Source: Candidatus Nanopelagicales bacterium (GTDB lineage: Bacteria > Actinomycetota > Actinomycetes > S36-B12 > CAIYMF01). From it: a DNA stretch of 64,000 nucleotides. This document shows positions 18,051 to 29,295 of the stretch, piece by piece. The stretch's first letter is position 1, and the number at the start of each line of letters is the position of its first letter. Where the stretch lies: contig JAFIHG010000042.1 of assembly GCA_017848795.1 (NCBI GenBank), positions 62,001-126,000 on the forward strand, in the 5' to 3' direction. A model generated the notes under the pieces. That model was not told the origin of the DNA. It saw nothing but the letters and a program-made list of their open reading frames with translations, and did not search any database. Position numbers and translations under genes: made by a program.

Positions 18051-18545
18051 GTGGCCGACGTGTCCGTACGACAAGCGCGACCCGCGGACGCCCGCGCCGT
18101 GGCGTCGCTGACCGTACGGTCCTGGCTGTCCCAGCTGCCCGCAGCGCCGGTCCCGGAACTGGAGGCGGCGGCCGCGCAGTGGGAGCGGGCGATCGCCGAG
18201 CCGGGGCCGAACCTGCTGCTCGTCGCGTGCGCGGGCGACCTCGTCGTCGGGTACGCGACGGCCGGGCCCAGTGACGGGCCGGGCGCGGAGATCGGCGAGC
18301 TGGTGGTCGGTGAGGAGCATCGGCGGGCCGGCCACGGGTCGCGGCTGATGGCCGCGGCCGTGGATCTGCTGCGCCATGCGGGCTTCACCTCGGTGCTCAC
18401 CTGGGTGGGCGAGGAGGACCTGGCCCGGCAGCGGTTCCTGCTCTCGGCCGGGTTCGCCGCCGAACCGCTCGGCCGGGTCCTGGACCTCGACGGCACCGGC
18501 GCGGTGACGATCCGCCAGCAGCGCTGGTCCGCCCTGCTCGCCTGA
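18051..18545 (+). CDS. GNAT-family N-acetyltransferase
   Basis: A 164-residue single-domain GNAT protein. The fold is visible in VRQARPADARAVASL, the central strand LLLVACAGDLVVGYATAGP, and the acetyl-CoA pyrophosphate loop in VVGEEHRRAGHGSRLM (R/Q-x-x-G-x-G/A type) at about 86-101. GFAAEPLGRVLDLDG follows near the C-terminus. Substrate is not predictable. The GTG start sits six nucleotides downstream of a CAGGAT -10. A 59-nt palindrome begins 20 nt after its stop. Confidence 0.8.
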   Translation: MADVSVRQARPADARAVASLTVRSWLSQLPAAPVPELEAAAAQWERAIAEPGPNLLLVACAGDLVVGYATAGPSDGPGAEIGELVVGEEHRRAGHGSRLMAAAVDLLRHAGFTSVLTWVGEEDLARQRFLLSAGFAAEPLGRVLDLDGTGAVTIRQQRWSALLA

Positions 18546-18565
18546 TCCACCCCCCCTCCTTCCGC

Positions 18566-18624
18566 GTGTCCCTGCTCGAAACGTCGTCAACTCCGCGAGT
18601 TGACGACGTTTCGAGCAGGGACAC
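18566..18624. repeat. 59-nt palindromic element, family A copy 1
   Basis: Two perfect 27-nt arms (18566-18592 and 18598-18624) surround a 5-nt centre, CCGCG. The arm begins GTGTCCCTGCTCGAAACG. One more C-G pair outside and one inside give a possible 29-bp stem. It lies between two plus-strand genes (GNAT end, azlC promoter), so it could terminate the first. Copies 2 and 3 are at 32873-32931 and 46612-46670, all exactly 59 nt. Confidence 0.9.
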
Positions 18625-18645
18625 GGGGTACGAGCGGGGGGCGGG

Positions 18646-18651
18646 TAGGGT
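18646..18651 (+). promoter_or_regulatory. Leaderless-type -10 element of azlC
   Basis: TAGGGT followed after seven nucleotides (CGCGGCG) by the azlC GTG at 18659. Confidence 0.6.
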
Positions 18652-18658
18652 CGCGGCG

Positions 18659-19366
18659 GTGTCCGGGAGCTGGCAGACGACGCGTCGCAGCGTCCTGTCG
18701 ACCGCCCTCGGCGTGGGCCTGGCGACGGGCGCGTACGGCATCTCGTTCGGCGCGATCGCGGTCGCCGGCGGCCTGAACCCGCTGCAGGCGCAGGTCCTCT
18801 CCGCGCTGATGTTCACCGGCGGCTCGCAGTTCGCGCTGGTCGGCGTGCTGTCCGGCGGCGGCGGGGCGGCATCGGCGGTGACGACCGCCGTCCTGCTCGG
18901 TGCCCGCAACGCGTTCTACGGGCTGCGCCTGGCCCCGGTGCTGCGGGTACGCGGGCTGCAGCGGCTGGCGGCCGCCCAGCTGACGATCGACGAGTCGACC
19001 GCCGTGTCCTTCGGTCAGGACGAACGCGCGTACGACGGCCGCGCCGCACGGCTCGGGTTCTGGGCGACCGGTCTGGCGGTGTTCGTGTTCTGGAACCTCG
19101 CCACGCTGATCGGCTCGCTGTCGGCCGAGGCGCTCGGCGATCCGCGTACGTTCGGCCTCGACGCCGCGATCCCGGCGGGTTTCATCGCGCTGGTGTGGCC
19201 GCGGCTGCGCGAGCGGCGCGCGCTGGGCGTGGCGCTCGGCGCCGGGGTCGTCGCGCTGGCCCTGACACCGTTGCTGCGGCCGGGGATTCCCGTACTGCTC
19301 TCGGCCGTCGTGGCGGTCGTGGCCGGCCTGCTCGAGGTCCGTCGCCGCGCGGGACTTCGCCCATGA
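18659..19366 (+). CDS. azlC: AzlC-family branched-chain amino-acid exporter, large subunit
   Basis: A 235-residue membrane protein with about seven or eight hydrophobic segments. The family signature is clear: GAYGISFGAIAVAGGL, SALMFTGGSQFALVGVL and GARNAFYGLRLAP, then DESTAVSFGQ and DAAIPAGFIALVWP. AzlC works with AzlD to export branched-chain amino acids or analogues. The GTG start is set by the TAGGGT -10 seven nucleotides upstream; reading further back would run through the palindrome. Its stop overlaps the azlD start (ATGA). Confidence 0.9.
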   Translation: MSGSWQTTRRSVLSTALGVGLATGAYGISFGAIAVAGGLNPLQAQVLSALMFTGGSQFALVGVLSGGGGAASAVTTAVLLGARNAFYGLRLAPVLRVRGLQRLAAAQLTIDESTAVSFGQDERAYDGRAARLGFWATGLAVFVFWNLATLIGSLSAEALGDPRTFGLDAAIPAGFIALVWPRLRERRALGVALGAGVVALALTPLLRPGIPVLLSAVVAVVAGLLEVRRRAGLRP

Positions 19367-19680
19367 GCGCGACGTGGATCGCCGTGCTGGCAGCGACGTT
19401 CGGCTGCTACGCGTTCAAGCTCGCCGGCCAGTCGATGCCGCGTTCGGTGCTCGACCGTCCCGTGGTGCAGGCGATCGCCGACCCGCTGCCGGTGGCGCTG
19501 CTGGCGGCACTCGTCGTGACGAACACCTTCGCGCTGGGCAATGCGCTCGTCCTCGACGCGCGCGCCGTCGGGCTGGCGGCCGCTGTCGTCGCCCTGCTGC
19601 TGCGCGCGCCGTTCCTGGTGGTGGTGATCGTCGCCGCGGCGGCCGCGGCTGGCGTACGTGCGCTCGGCTGGGCCGCCTGA
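19363..19680 (+). CDS. azlD: AzlD-family amino-acid exporter, small subunit
   Basis: A 105-residue membrane protein, the usual AzlD size, with three or four hydrophobic helices. Family motifs are GCYAFKLAGQSMPRSVL near the N-terminus and ADPLPVALLAALVVTNTF in the middle. The ATG overlaps the azlC stop by four nucleotides (19363-19366), giving translational coupling and probable 1:1 synthesis. It ends 11 nt before the convergent acyl-CoA synthetase stop. Confidence 0.88.
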   Translation: MSATWIAVLAATFGCYAFKLAGQSMPRSVLDRPVVQAIADPLPVALLAALVVTNTFALGNALVLDARAVGLAAAVVALLLRAPFLVVVIVAAAAAAGVRALGWAA

Positions 19681-19691
19681 ACTGCCCCGCT

Positions 19692-21407
19692 TCAACGTGA
19701 GGGCGTGTCGCCCGTACGCAGCTCCGGGAACTGGTCGTCGCGCCATTCGGTACCGGGGTGCTCGGCCCGCTCCTCGAGCCCCCGCAGCTCGACGCGGCGG
19801 ATCTTGCCCGAGATCGTCTTGGGGAGATCGTCGACGATCTCCAACCGGCGGATCCGTTGGTACGGGGCGAGTCTTTCCCGCGCGTGCCGCAGGATCGCGA
19901 GCGCGGTCGTGTCGTCGGGCCGGTAGCCCGCCGCGAGGGTGGCGTACGCCTTCGGTACGGCCATCCGCACCGGATCCGGCGCCGGCACCACCGCGGCCTC
20001 GACCACCGCCGGGTGCTCGACCAGGACGCTCTCGAGCTCGAACGGGGAGATCTTGTAGTCGCTGGCCTTGAACACGTCGTCGGTACGTCCGATGTAGGTG
20101 ATGTAGCCGTCCGCGTCACGCACCGCGACATCACCGGTGTGGTAGTAGCCACCCGCCATGGCGTGCTCGTTCTGCCCGCGGTCGACGTACCCCTGCATCA
20201 GGCACACCGGGCGCCGCGCGAGCTCGAGGCAGATCTCGCCCTCGTCTCCGGTACGGCCGGTGAGCGGGTCGACCAGGGCGACCGGCATACCGGGCAACGG
20301 GGTGCCCATCGACCCGGGGCGCAGCGGTTGCCCCGGCGGGTTGCCGATCTGGGCGGAGGTCTCCGTCTGCCCGTACCCGTCGCGGACCGTCAACCCCCAC
20401 TGCTGCTGCACCTGGGTGATGACCTCGGGGTTCAGCGGCTCGCCGGCGGCGGCGACCTCGCGCAGCCGGCCCGGCCCGGCGGACAGGTCGGCCTGGATCA
20501 GCATCCGCCACACCGTCGGCGGCGCGCAGAACGTCGTGACGCCCACCCGCCGGATCTGCTCCATCAACCGCGCCGCGTCGAAACGGCTGTAGTTGTAGAG
20601 GAAGATGCTCGCCTCACCGATCCACGGGGCGAAGAAGCAGCTCCACGCGTGCTTCGCCCAGCCCGGCGAGCTGATGTTCAGGTGCACGTCGCCGGGCTGG
20701 ATGCCGATCCAGTACAGGGTCGACAGGTGCCCGACGGCGTACGACTGCTGGGTGTGGGCGACGAGCTTGGGCCGGCTCGTCGTGCCTGAGGTGAAGTAGA
20801 GCAGCTGCAGGTCGTCGGCCGCCGTCACCGCCTCGCGCGCAGGTGGGTCGCTGATCTGGTACGCCTCGCGGTAGTCGGCCCAGCCGGCGAGCTCGCCGAC
20901 GCAGATCCGGCCGTACGTCCCCGGTACGTCCGCGAACTTCGCGGCGTCCGCCGGACCGGCCACGACGTGGGCGACGCCGCCGCGCTCGATCCGGTCGGCG
21001 AGGTCGGCCGCACCGAGTGCGGTCGTGGTGGGGATGATCACCGCGCCCAGCTTGATGACCGCGAGCATCGTCTCCCACAGTTCGACCTGGTTGCCCAGCA
21101 TGAGCATCACGCGGTCGCCGCGGCGTACGTCCCGTGACTCGAGCCAAACGGCCACCTGGTCGGAGCGGTGCCGCAGCTGCTCGAAGCTGCACCGCTGCTC
21201 GGACCCGTCCTCCTCGGCGATCCAGAGGGCGGTGCGCTCGTTGCCGCGGGCGATGACGTCGAACCAGTCGACGCCCCAGTTGAAGCGGCCCGGGAACTGC
21301 GGCCAACGGAACTCCCGTACCGCGCGCGCCTGGTCGGTGCGCAGCTCGAGCAGCTGGTCACGTGCCGCCCGGTACGCCCGGGTCGCTTCCGATTCGGTGA
21401 GCCCCAT
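19692..21407 (-). CDS. AMP-binding acyl-CoA synthetase (medium-chain/MACS-like)
   Basis: A 571-residue adenylate-forming ligase. Core A3 is TSGTTSRPKLVAHT (206-219), with Ser in place of the usual second Gly of TSGTTGxPK. A5 is DGYGQTETS, A7 GGYYHTGDVAVRDADG, A8 YIGRTDDVFKASDYKISPFE, and A10 LPKTISGKIRR with the catalytic Lys. Overall it resembles MACS acyl-CoA synthetases, activating a carboxylate to an acyl-CoA; chain length cannot be told. The ATG at 21405-21407 has a GGGAGG ribosome site five nucleotides upstream. In-frame sequence upstream is non-coding. Confidence 0.88.
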   Translation of the reverse strand: MGLTESEATRAYRAARDQLLELRTDQARAVREFRWPQFPGRFNWGVDWFDVIARGNERTALWIAEEDGSEQRCSFEQLRHRSDQVAVWLESRDVRRGDRVMLMLGNQVELWETMLAVIKLGAVIIPTTTALGAADLADRIERGGVAHVVAGPADAAKFADVPGTYGRICVGELAGWADYREAYQISDPPAREAVTAADDLQLLYFTSGTTSRPKLVAHTQQSYAVGHLSTLYWIGIQPGDVHLNISSPGWAKHAWSCFFAPWIGEASIFLYNYSRFDAARLMEQIRRVGVTTFCAPPTVWRMLIQADLSAGPGRLREVAAAGEPLNPEVITQVQQQWGLTVRDGYGQTETSAQIGNPPGQPLRPGSMGTPLPGMPVALVDPLTGRTGDEGEICLELARRPVCLMQGYVDRGQNEHAMAGGYYHTGDVAVRDADGYITYIGRTDDVFKASDYKISPFELESVLVEHPAVVEAAVVPAPDPVRMAVPKAYATLAAGYRPDDTTALAILRHARERLAPYQRIRRLEIVDDLPKTISGKIRRVELRGLEERAEHPGTEWRDDQFPELRTGDTPSR

Positions 21408-21530
21408 CGTCGCCTCCCGGCGACAACTGTTGCACCGCCCGAAGCGGTCTGTCAGCGCGTCGGACCGGTCGGGCCCCGCGCTGGGAAAGTCGGGCAGCGC
21501 CGCGCCGTCGCCCGCCCGTGTGCGGTGCCG

Positions 21531-21536
21531 CATGAT
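21531..21536 (+). promoter_or_regulatory. Leaderless-type -10 element of the PH-domain membrane gene
   Basis: CATGAT followed after six nucleotides (GGGCAG) by the GTG at 21543, almost the same as the GH63 promoter at 10525. Confidence 0.5.
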
Positions 21537-21542
21537 GGGCAG

Positions 21543-22127
21543 GTGACAGCACCCGCCCCCCGCCGCTCGCTCGTCTCGCGGCTGCTGGGGCGCGAGCCCG
21601 ACCCGCATCGCCCCCTCGACCACGACTACGTCCAGACCCGCTGGGTGCGGCTCTACCGACCGGGCCCGTGGCGGGTCGCGGTGCTGGTGCCGGCCGCGCT
21701 GGTGCTCGCGTTCGCCGCCTCCATCGTCTTGGTCGCGGTGCTCGCCGTTCGGGTGCATCCGGTGCTGCACCTGGGCACGCTGCTCGTCGCGGCGCTCGTG
21801 CTCGCCGGGCTCGGGCTGCTCCTCACCCGGGCGATGACCTCCGGGGTCTACGTCAACGACCAGGGCGTACGGGTGGTGTCGCTCCGCCGGTCCCGGGTGA
21901 TGCGCTGGGACGAGGTCGTCGACGTACGACGCGTGGCCGGGCCGCAGGCGGTGTTCGGGCTCCCGATGGTCCGCCAGGACGGCGAGCGGGTGCTGCTGAT
22001 CCTGCGCGGCGGGTCCGACGTACCGACGCCGGTGGCGACCGGCGCCGCCGACTTCGCCGGACGCGCGGAGGCGTACGACATCGCGGCCTCGGCGCTGGAA
22101 CGGTGGTGGCAGGCCGGGCGCGCCTGA
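21543..22127 (+). CDS. Membrane protein with bacterial PH-like domain
   Basis: A 194-residue protein. Two adjacent hydrophobic helices (about 41-64 and 68-92) form a membrane hairpin. They are followed by a soluble beta domain, SGVYVNDQGVRVVSLRRSRV then MRWDEVVDVRRV, which has the pattern of bacterial PH (bPH) domains. The C-terminal helix ends in ALERWWQAGRA. Such proteins are common and uncharacterised in Actinobacteria. It is divergent from the acyl-CoA synthetase and convergent with the secreted protein downstream. Confidence 0.7.
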   Translation: MTAPAPRRSLVSRLLGREPDPHRPLDHDYVQTRWVRLYRPGPWRVAVLVPAALVLAFAASIVLVAVLAVRVHPVLHLGTLLVAALVLAGLGLLLTRAMTSGVYVNDQGVRVVSLRRSRVMRWDEVVDVRRVAGPQAVFGLPMVRQDGERVLLILRGGSDVPTPVATGAADFAGRAEAYDIAASALERWWQAGRA

Positions 22128-22179
22128 CGGCGCACCGCCGCCCAAGAGGGGCGCAACCTGCCGTCGGTCGCGGCGGGGC

Positions 22180-23646
22180 TCAGGTGACCTTGAACTTCGC
22201 CTTGCCCGGCGCGTAGCCGCCCTTCTTCACCACGATCGACTTCTTGCCCTTCGCCGTACCCTTCTTGATCTTGAAGGTGACCTTGCCGTTGGCCTTGGTC
22301 TTCTTGACCTGCTTGCCCAGCTTCACCTTCGCGCCCGCGACCGGGTCACCGACGTCCCTGACGGTGATGACCTCCTTGCCGCCCTTCGCCGACTTGATCT
22401 TCTTCTTCGACACCTTGACGGTGAGCCCGGCGAGCACCTGGGTGTGCAGCACCGACATCGGCTTGGGGAAGGCCTGCGTCGTCACCACCAGGTCGAGCCG
22501 CCCGGTGCTCCCCTCCGAGGACAGCTGGTAGACCTCGCCCTGCCCTGGCGTGACCACGCGCGTCGCCTTGCCGACCTTCGTCTTGACGAGGTTGCTGCGC
22601 GCCGACCACAGCTGCCCACCGGTGCCGGCCCAGGACAGCCAGACGCGGGATCCGTAGGAGGTCAGCGCGATCTTGCGCGCGCCGGCTGCGGCGACGGTGA
22701 ACCCGGCGCTCGATCCGAGCCGCTGCACCCGGATCTGCTTGGTCGGGTTGCCCATGGCGTACGCCACGTACGCACCGCCGCCGGCGGGCGCCGCGACGGG
22801 CTGGTCCTGCAGCTTGTTGTCGGCCGTCCATCGTCCGGCGGTGCTCGTCACCGAGTCGGCCAGCCGCACCCAGTCGCCCTCCGGCACGAGGCCCGAGCTC
22901 ATGTCGAACTGGTGCGCCCAGACCCCTGTCTTCGTCGCTGCCGTGGTGTCGCCGTCCTGCACGAAGACGACGACCCAGACCGCTCCGCTGGCACGGTCGC
23001 GTACCAGGCTGGTGTTGTACGTGGTCTTGTTGCCAGGCAGGTTTATCGTGTTGATCTTGCCGGAGTCGTCGGACAGGTAGATGGTGCCGTTCAAGGAGTA
23101 CGCGACGACCGTCCGACCGTCGGGCAGCACGACCGCGCCGTACCCGTAGCCGCCGTAGGCCTGGTTCGAGGAGAACGGGAACCGGGTCTGCGGCGAGAGG
23201 CTCCACGAGTCGCCGACGGCGCTGTAGATGCGGGTGCCGTCGTACGAACCGCTGGTCTGCGTCGTACGCACGCCGCCGAAGATCAACTGCCGCTCCCCGC
23301 CGGCATTCACCAGCTTCGGGTCGAACGCGAGGCTTGACCAGGATTCGACGGCCGTCTGCTGCGCCCCGGCCTTGCCCTTGGCCGAGACCGTCCGGGTGAG
23401 GATCGAGTTCTTCCCTGCACTCGGTACGGTCGTCCACGCTGCCGTGAGCGTCTTGCCGACGCGCAGCAGGCCGGGCTGGCTGCTGTTCTGTACGCCCTGC
23501 TTGCCCAGGGTGGTCCAGGTGCCGGGTGGCCCGGCGTACGCCGGTGCGGCGAGCGGAAGGCCCAGCAGCCCGACGGCCGCCGCGGCCACCCCCGCGACGG
23601 CGCCGCGGGTGAGCAGGCGGCGGGTGGAACGAACGGTCTGCGGCAC
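22180..23646 (-). CDS. Secreted protein with lysine-rich C-terminal Ig-like domain
   Basis: A 488-residue protein of unknown function. The N-terminus has a signal peptide with basic VPQTVRSTRRLLTRG, a hydrophobic stretch and a likely AYA-G cleavage near residue 38. The middle is Gly/Ser/Thr-rich beta structure with repeated WTT, SYDGTRIYSAVG and SGAVWVVVFV blocks, suggestive of a propeller or sialidase-like fold. The last 80 residues are a separate Lys-rich domain (KVSKKKIKSAKGGKEV, GDPVAGAKVKLGKQ) resembling bacterial Ig-like or CnaB-type modules. The GTG start has a GGGAG site six nucleotides upstream. It is probably a cell-surface or extracellular protein. Confidence 0.75.
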   Translation of the reverse strand: MPQTVRSTRRLLTRGAVAGVAAAAVGLLGLPLAAPAYAGPPGTWTTLGKQGVQNSSQPGLLRVGKTLTAAWTTVPSAGKNSILTRTVSAKGKAGAQQTAVESWSSLAFDPKLVNAGGERQLIFGGVRTTQTSGSYDGTRIYSAVGDSWSLSPQTRFPFSSNQAYGGYGYGAVVLPDGRTVVAYSLNGTIYLSDDSGKINTINLPGNKTTYNTSLVRDRASGAVWVVVFVQDGDTTAATKTGVWAHQFDMSSGLVPEGDWVRLADSVTSTAGRWTADNKLQDQPVAAPAGGGAYVAYAMGNPTKQIRVQRLGSSAGFTVAAAGARKIALTSYGSRVWLSWAGTGGQLWSARSNLVKTKVGKATRVVTPGQGEVYQLSSEGSTGRLDLVVTTQAFPKPMSVLHTQVLAGLTVKVSKKKIKSAKGGKEVITVRDVGDPVAGAKVKLGKQVKKTKANGKVTFKIKKGTAKGKKSIVVKKGGYAPGKAKFKVT

Positions 23647-23912
23647 GGCGGTCTCCCAAGTTAAGTCAACAACGATGAGATCGCTCGTACCGTAGCCAAT
23701 CCGCGCGCCCGGCGCGCCCGTATTGACACGGATCTGACGATGTGAACCGCAAGCCGGGCGCCCTCGTCGCCTCAGCACCGCACCACGCGGCTCACGTGAG
23801 CCGGTGATCTCCGGCGCGCGCACTTCGCCGGGGCTGGGCGAAACGGCCGACACAGCGGCGCGCAGGCCGGCGGGTGCTCGCGCCGACTCGATCCGGGGGC
23901 TGCACCGCCCGG

Positions 23913-26094
<2,182 letters not shown>

Positions 26095-26096
26095 CG

Positions 26097-28325
26097 TCAG
26101 GCGTCCGCGGCGGCCGGCGCCGGCTCGGCCTGGTCCGCCCCGTCGGCGTTCTCCTCGACGGGCGTCAGCGACAGCTTGCCCCGCGAGTCGACCTCGCTGA
26201 TCTCGACCAGGATCTTCTGCCCGATCTGCACCACGTCCTCGACGTTGGCCACCCGCTTGCCGCCGGCCAGCGACCGCAGCTTGCTGATGTGGACCAGGCC
26301 GTCCTTGCCCGGCAGCAGCGAGACGAACGCACCGAAGGTCGTGGTCTTCACGACGGTCCCCAGGTAGCGCTCGCCGACCTCGGGCATCTGCGGGTTCGCG
26401 ATCGCGTTGATCTGCGCGCGTGCCGCTTCGGCCTTCGGCCCGTCGACGGCGCCGATGTAGATCGTGCCGTCGTCCTGGATCGTGATGTCGGCGCCGGTCT
26501 CCTCCTGGATCTGGTTGATGACCTTGCCCTTGGGCCCGATCACCTCACCGATCTTGTCGACCGGGATCTGCACCGTGATGATCCGCGGGGCGTACGGCGA
26601 CATCTCGTCGGGCGCGTCGATCGCCTCGAGCATCACGTCGAGGATCGCCAGGCGCGCGTCCTTGGCCTGCGTCAGCGCCCGGGCGAGGACCGAGGCGGGG
26701 ATGCCGTCGAGCTTGGTGTCCAGCTGCAGCGCGGTCACGAACTCCTTGGTACCGGCGACCTTGAAGTCCATGTCGCCGTACGCGTCCTCCGCGCCGAGGA
26801 TGTCGGTGATCGCGACGTATTCCGTCTTGCCATCGACGGTGTCGGAGATCAGCCCCATCGCGATGCCCGCGACCGGTGCCTTCAGCGGCACTCCCGCGTT
26901 GAGCAGCGACATCGTCGAGGCGCAGACCGAGCCCATCGACGTGGACCCGTTGGAACCGAGCGCCTCCGAGACCTGGCGGATGGCGTACGGGAACTCGTCC
27001 TTGCTCGGCAGCACCGGCACGAGTGCACGCTCGGCGAGGGCGCCGTGGCCGATCTCGCGGCGCTTCGGGGAGCCGACGCGCCCGGTCTCGCCGGTGCTGT
27101 AGGGCGGGAAGTTGTAGTTGTGCATGTAGCGCTTGCGCGTCACCGGCGAGAGCGTGTCGAGCTGCTGCTCCATGCGCAGCATGTTCAGCGTGGACACCCC
27201 GAGGATCTGGGTCTCGCCGCGCTCGAACAACGCCGAGCCGTGCGCCCGCGGGACGACCTCTACCTCGGCCGACAGGGTGCGGATGTCGGTGATGCCGCGA
27301 CCGTCGATGCGGACCTTGTCGCGCAGCACCCGCTGGCGTACGAGCTTCTTGGTGACCGCGCGCAGGGCCGCGCCGATCTCCTTCTCCCGACCGGTGAAAC
27401 GCTCGGCGAGCTTGTCGCCGACCAGCTCCTTGACGCGGTCGAGCTCGGCCTCGCGCTCCTGCTTGCCGGCGATCGTCAGCGCTGCGGCCAGCTCGGATCC
27501 GACGGCCTCCTCGACGGCCGCGATCACGTCGTCCTGGTAGTCGAGGAACCGCGGGTACTCCCGGGTGGCCTTCGCGGCGTGGGCGGCGAGGTCGGCCTGC
27601 GCCTCGCACAACGTGCGGATGAATGGCTTGGCGGCATCCAGCCCCTGGGCGACGACCTCCTCGGTCGGCGCTGTCGCACCGCCGCGTACCAGCGCCACGG
27701 TGCCCTCGGTGGCCTCGGCCTCGACCATCATGATCGCGACGTCGTCGCCGACGACCCGACCGGCGACGACCATGTCGAACACCGCGTGCTCGAGCTGGCT
27801 GTGGGTCGGGAAGGCGACCCACTGGTCGCCGATCAGCGCCACGCGCACCCCGCCGATCGGACCGCTGAAGGGCAGCCCGGCGAGCTGGGTGGACATCGAA
27901 GCCGCGTTGATCGCCACGACGTCGTAGAGGTGGTCCGGGTTCAGCGACATGACCGTCACGACGACCTGCACCTCGTTGCGCAGGCCCTTGACGAACGAGG
28001 GACGCAGCGGGCGGTCGATGAGCCGGCAGGTGAGGATCGCGTCCTCGCTCGGCCGGCCCTCGCGCCGGAAGAACGAGCCGGGGATACGCCCGACCGAGTA
28101 CATCCGCTCCTCGACGTCGACCGTGAGGGGGAAGAAGTCGAGCTGGTCCTTGGGGTGCTTGCCGGCGGTCGTCGCCGACAGCAGCATGGTGTCGTCGTCC
28201 AGGTAGGCGACGGCGGACCCGGCGGCCTGCCGGGCGAGACGGCCGGTCTCGAACCGGATGGTGCGGGTGCCGTACGAGCCGTTGTCGATGACGGCTTCGG
28301 CGGTGTGGATCTCGGGACCCTCCAC
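26097..28325 (-). CDS. pnp: Polyribonucleotide nucleotidyltransferase (PNPase)
   Basis: A 742-residue phosphorolytic 3'-5' exoribonuclease and RNA-tailing enzyme. Two RNase PH-like domains are seen: the first with [16 protein letters not shown], the second with [15 protein letters not shown]-type residues and the catalytic stretch [16 protein letters not shown] domain ([20 protein letters not shown]) and an S1 domain ([20 protein letters not shown]) follow. The GTG start has a GAGGAGG site. It lies 286 nt downstream of rpsO, the classical rpsO-pnp pair. Confidence 0.97.
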   Translation of the reverse strand: MEGPEIHTAEAVIDNGSYGTRTIRFETGRLARQAAGSAVAYLDDDTMLLSATTAGKHPKDQLDFFPLTVDVEERMYSVGRIPGSFFRREGRPSEDAILTCRLIDRPLRPSFVKGLRNEVQVVVTVMSLNPDHLYDVVAINAASMSTQLAGLPFSGPIGGVRVALIGDQWVAFPTHSQLEHAVFDMVVAGRVVGDDVAIMMVEAEATEGTVALVRGGATAPTEEVVAQGLDAAKPFIRTLCEAQADLAAHAAKATREYPRFLDYQDDVIAAVEEAVGSELAAALTIAGKQEREAELDRVKELVGDKLAERFTGREKEIGAALRAVTKKLVRQRVLRDKVRIDGRGITDIRTLSAEVEVVPRAHGSALFERGETQILGVSTLNMLRMEQQLDTLSPVTRKRYMHNYNFPPYSTGETGRVGSPKRREIGHGALAERALVPVLPSKDEFPYAIRQVSEALGSNGSTSMGSVCASTMSLLNAGVPLKAPVAGIAMGLISDTVDGKTEYVAITDILGAEDAYGDMDFKVAGTKEFVTALQLDTKLDGIPASVLARALTQAKDARLAILDVMLEAIDAPDEMSPYAPRIITVQIPVDKIGEVIGPKGKVINQIQEETGADITIQDDGTIYIGAVDGPKAEAARAQINAIANPQMPEVGERYLGTVVKTTTFGAFVSLLPGKDGLVHISKLRSLAGGKRVANVEDVVQIGQKILVEISEVDSRGKLSLTPVEENADGADQAEPAPAAADA

Positions 28326-28378
28326 GGGTGCCCTCCTCGTCTGTCGTCCACGCGGGAGCGTGGCGGACGGGGGCGGAT

Positions 28379-28466
28379 CCCGCTCACGAGCGGGCCAGCC
28401 GGGCAGGAGGCCGGTCTTCGATCGAAGCGCACGGGGCAGATGCGTGCCTCCCCTCCTGCGGGGAGG
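28379..28466 (-). other. rpsO-pnp spacer hairpins
   Basis: The 286-nt spacer between rpsO and pnp contains two strong stem candidates: CCCGCTC/GAGCGGG (28379-28385 with 28388-28394) and CCTCCCC/GGGGAGG (28447-28453 with 28460-28466). In Escherichia coli and Streptomyces the equivalent region carries RNase III-processed hairpins through which PNPase autoregulates. A similar role here is inferred from position and structure. No gene is visible in the spacer. Confidence 0.5.
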
Positions 28467-28611
28467 TCGCGCCCCCGGGCGCCACTACCGAGGACCGACG
28501 GCTGAGAGTCGTTCGGGGACTCGCCCTGTCGTCCGGTCAGGGAAGTGGTTCGGTGTTCAGTTGTGGCACGCAGGTCGTCCCGCGTGCAGTCGTTCGCGCT
28601 CGAGCGGAGCG

Positions 28612-28881
28612 CTAGCGGCGGATGCCGAGCCGCTCGATGAGCGAGCGGTAGCGGTTGATGTCGGTCTTCGCCAGGTACTTGAGCAGCCGGCGGCGCTGAC
28701 CGACGAGCAGCAGCAGGCCGCGGCGGCTGTGGTGGTCGTGCTTGTGCAGCTTCAGGTGCTCGGTGAGGCCGCGGATCCGCTGGGTCAGCAGGGCGACCTG
28801 CACCTCGGGGCTCCCGGTGTCACCGGGCGCGGTCTTGTACTCGTCGATGATGGCGTTCTTGGTCGCGGTGTCGAGCGACAT
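28612..28881 (-). CDS. rpsO: 30S ribosomal protein uS15
   Basis: An 89-residue protein of normal S15 length, with [35 protein letters not shown] and [20 protein letters not shown] characteristic of S15. It binds the 16S rRNA central domain early in 30S assembly. The ATG has a GAGGATCTGC ribosome site. It is followed by pnp on the same strand. Confidence 0.98.
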   Translation of the reverse strand: MSLDTATKNAIIDEYKTAPGDTGSPEVQVALLTQRIRGLTEHLKLHKHDHHSRRGLLLLVGQRRRLLKYLAKTDINRYRSLIERLGIRR

Positions 28882-28982
28882 GCAGATCCTCGTCGAGGCG
28901 CGGTCACGGGCGGCACAGGAAGCACGGCCCTCGTCCAGTCACGCGTCGCGAAGCGCCTCCCTCGCGACCGTCGGCGCCGAGG

Positions 28983-29198
28983 TTACCAGCGCGAGCCGCG
29001 TGCGTCCCAATCGGCGCCGAGCGTGGTGCGGACCTCATGGCGCAGCGTCCCGGCGACGATCGTGTCAGGGTTCGGGTCGCGCAGGTCCACCAGGACATCG
29101 GGGACCTTCGGCGGCGCGGGGCGGCTGCGGCCCGTCTGGCGGGCGTCGAGCATCTCGAGGGCTTCGTACAGATCTCGCAGCGCTTCGGAACGACTCAC
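28983..29198 (-). CDS. Small hypothetical protein
   Basis: A 71-residue soluble protein, SRSEALRDLYEALEMLDARQ at the start, then a Pro-rich turn and VPDVLVDLRDPNPDTIVAG. I do not recognise a family. Support for being real: the GTG start sits seven nucleotides after a TACGGT hexamer, the same leaderless layout used by known genes here; the length suits the space between rpsO and the next gene; composition is ordinary for the genome. The N-terminal half looks helical and the second half beta-forming. Confidence 0.55.
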   Translation of the reverse strand: MSRSEALRDLYEALEMLDARQTGRSRPAPPKVPDVLVDLRDPNPDTIVAGTLRHEVRTTLGADWDARGSRW

Positions 29199-29205
29199 GT
29201 GACGT

Positions 29206-29211
29206 ACCGTA
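29206..29211 (-). promoter_or_regulatory. Leaderless-type -10 element of the 71-residue gene
   Basis: TACGGT on the minus strand, seven nucleotides (ACGTCAC) before the GTG at 29198. Confidence 0.5.
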
Positions 29212-29295
29212 ACCGCGGCACCCGTGGCAGAGCGCTACGCCAGCGTCGGGTTCACCGTTCCAGCGCAATGCGCGGCATCCGGTTGTACCTTTGTG

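Noticed and set aside
18566-18658. N-terminal extension of azlC reading through palindrome A1 (SLLETSS...)
   Set aside because: The same frame occurs in every family A copy because the palindrome lacks stops. The real start is set by the TAGGGT -10 and the first AzlC motif.
23647-23912. Possible small gene or riboswitch in the dapB-secreted-protein spacer
   Set aside because: No credible start with ribosome site or leaderless -10, and no recognisable aptamer structure.
29199-29295. Possible tRNA gene
   Set aside because: No TTCGA-type T-loop with matching acceptor stem can be folded. No tRNA was found elsewhere in the window.
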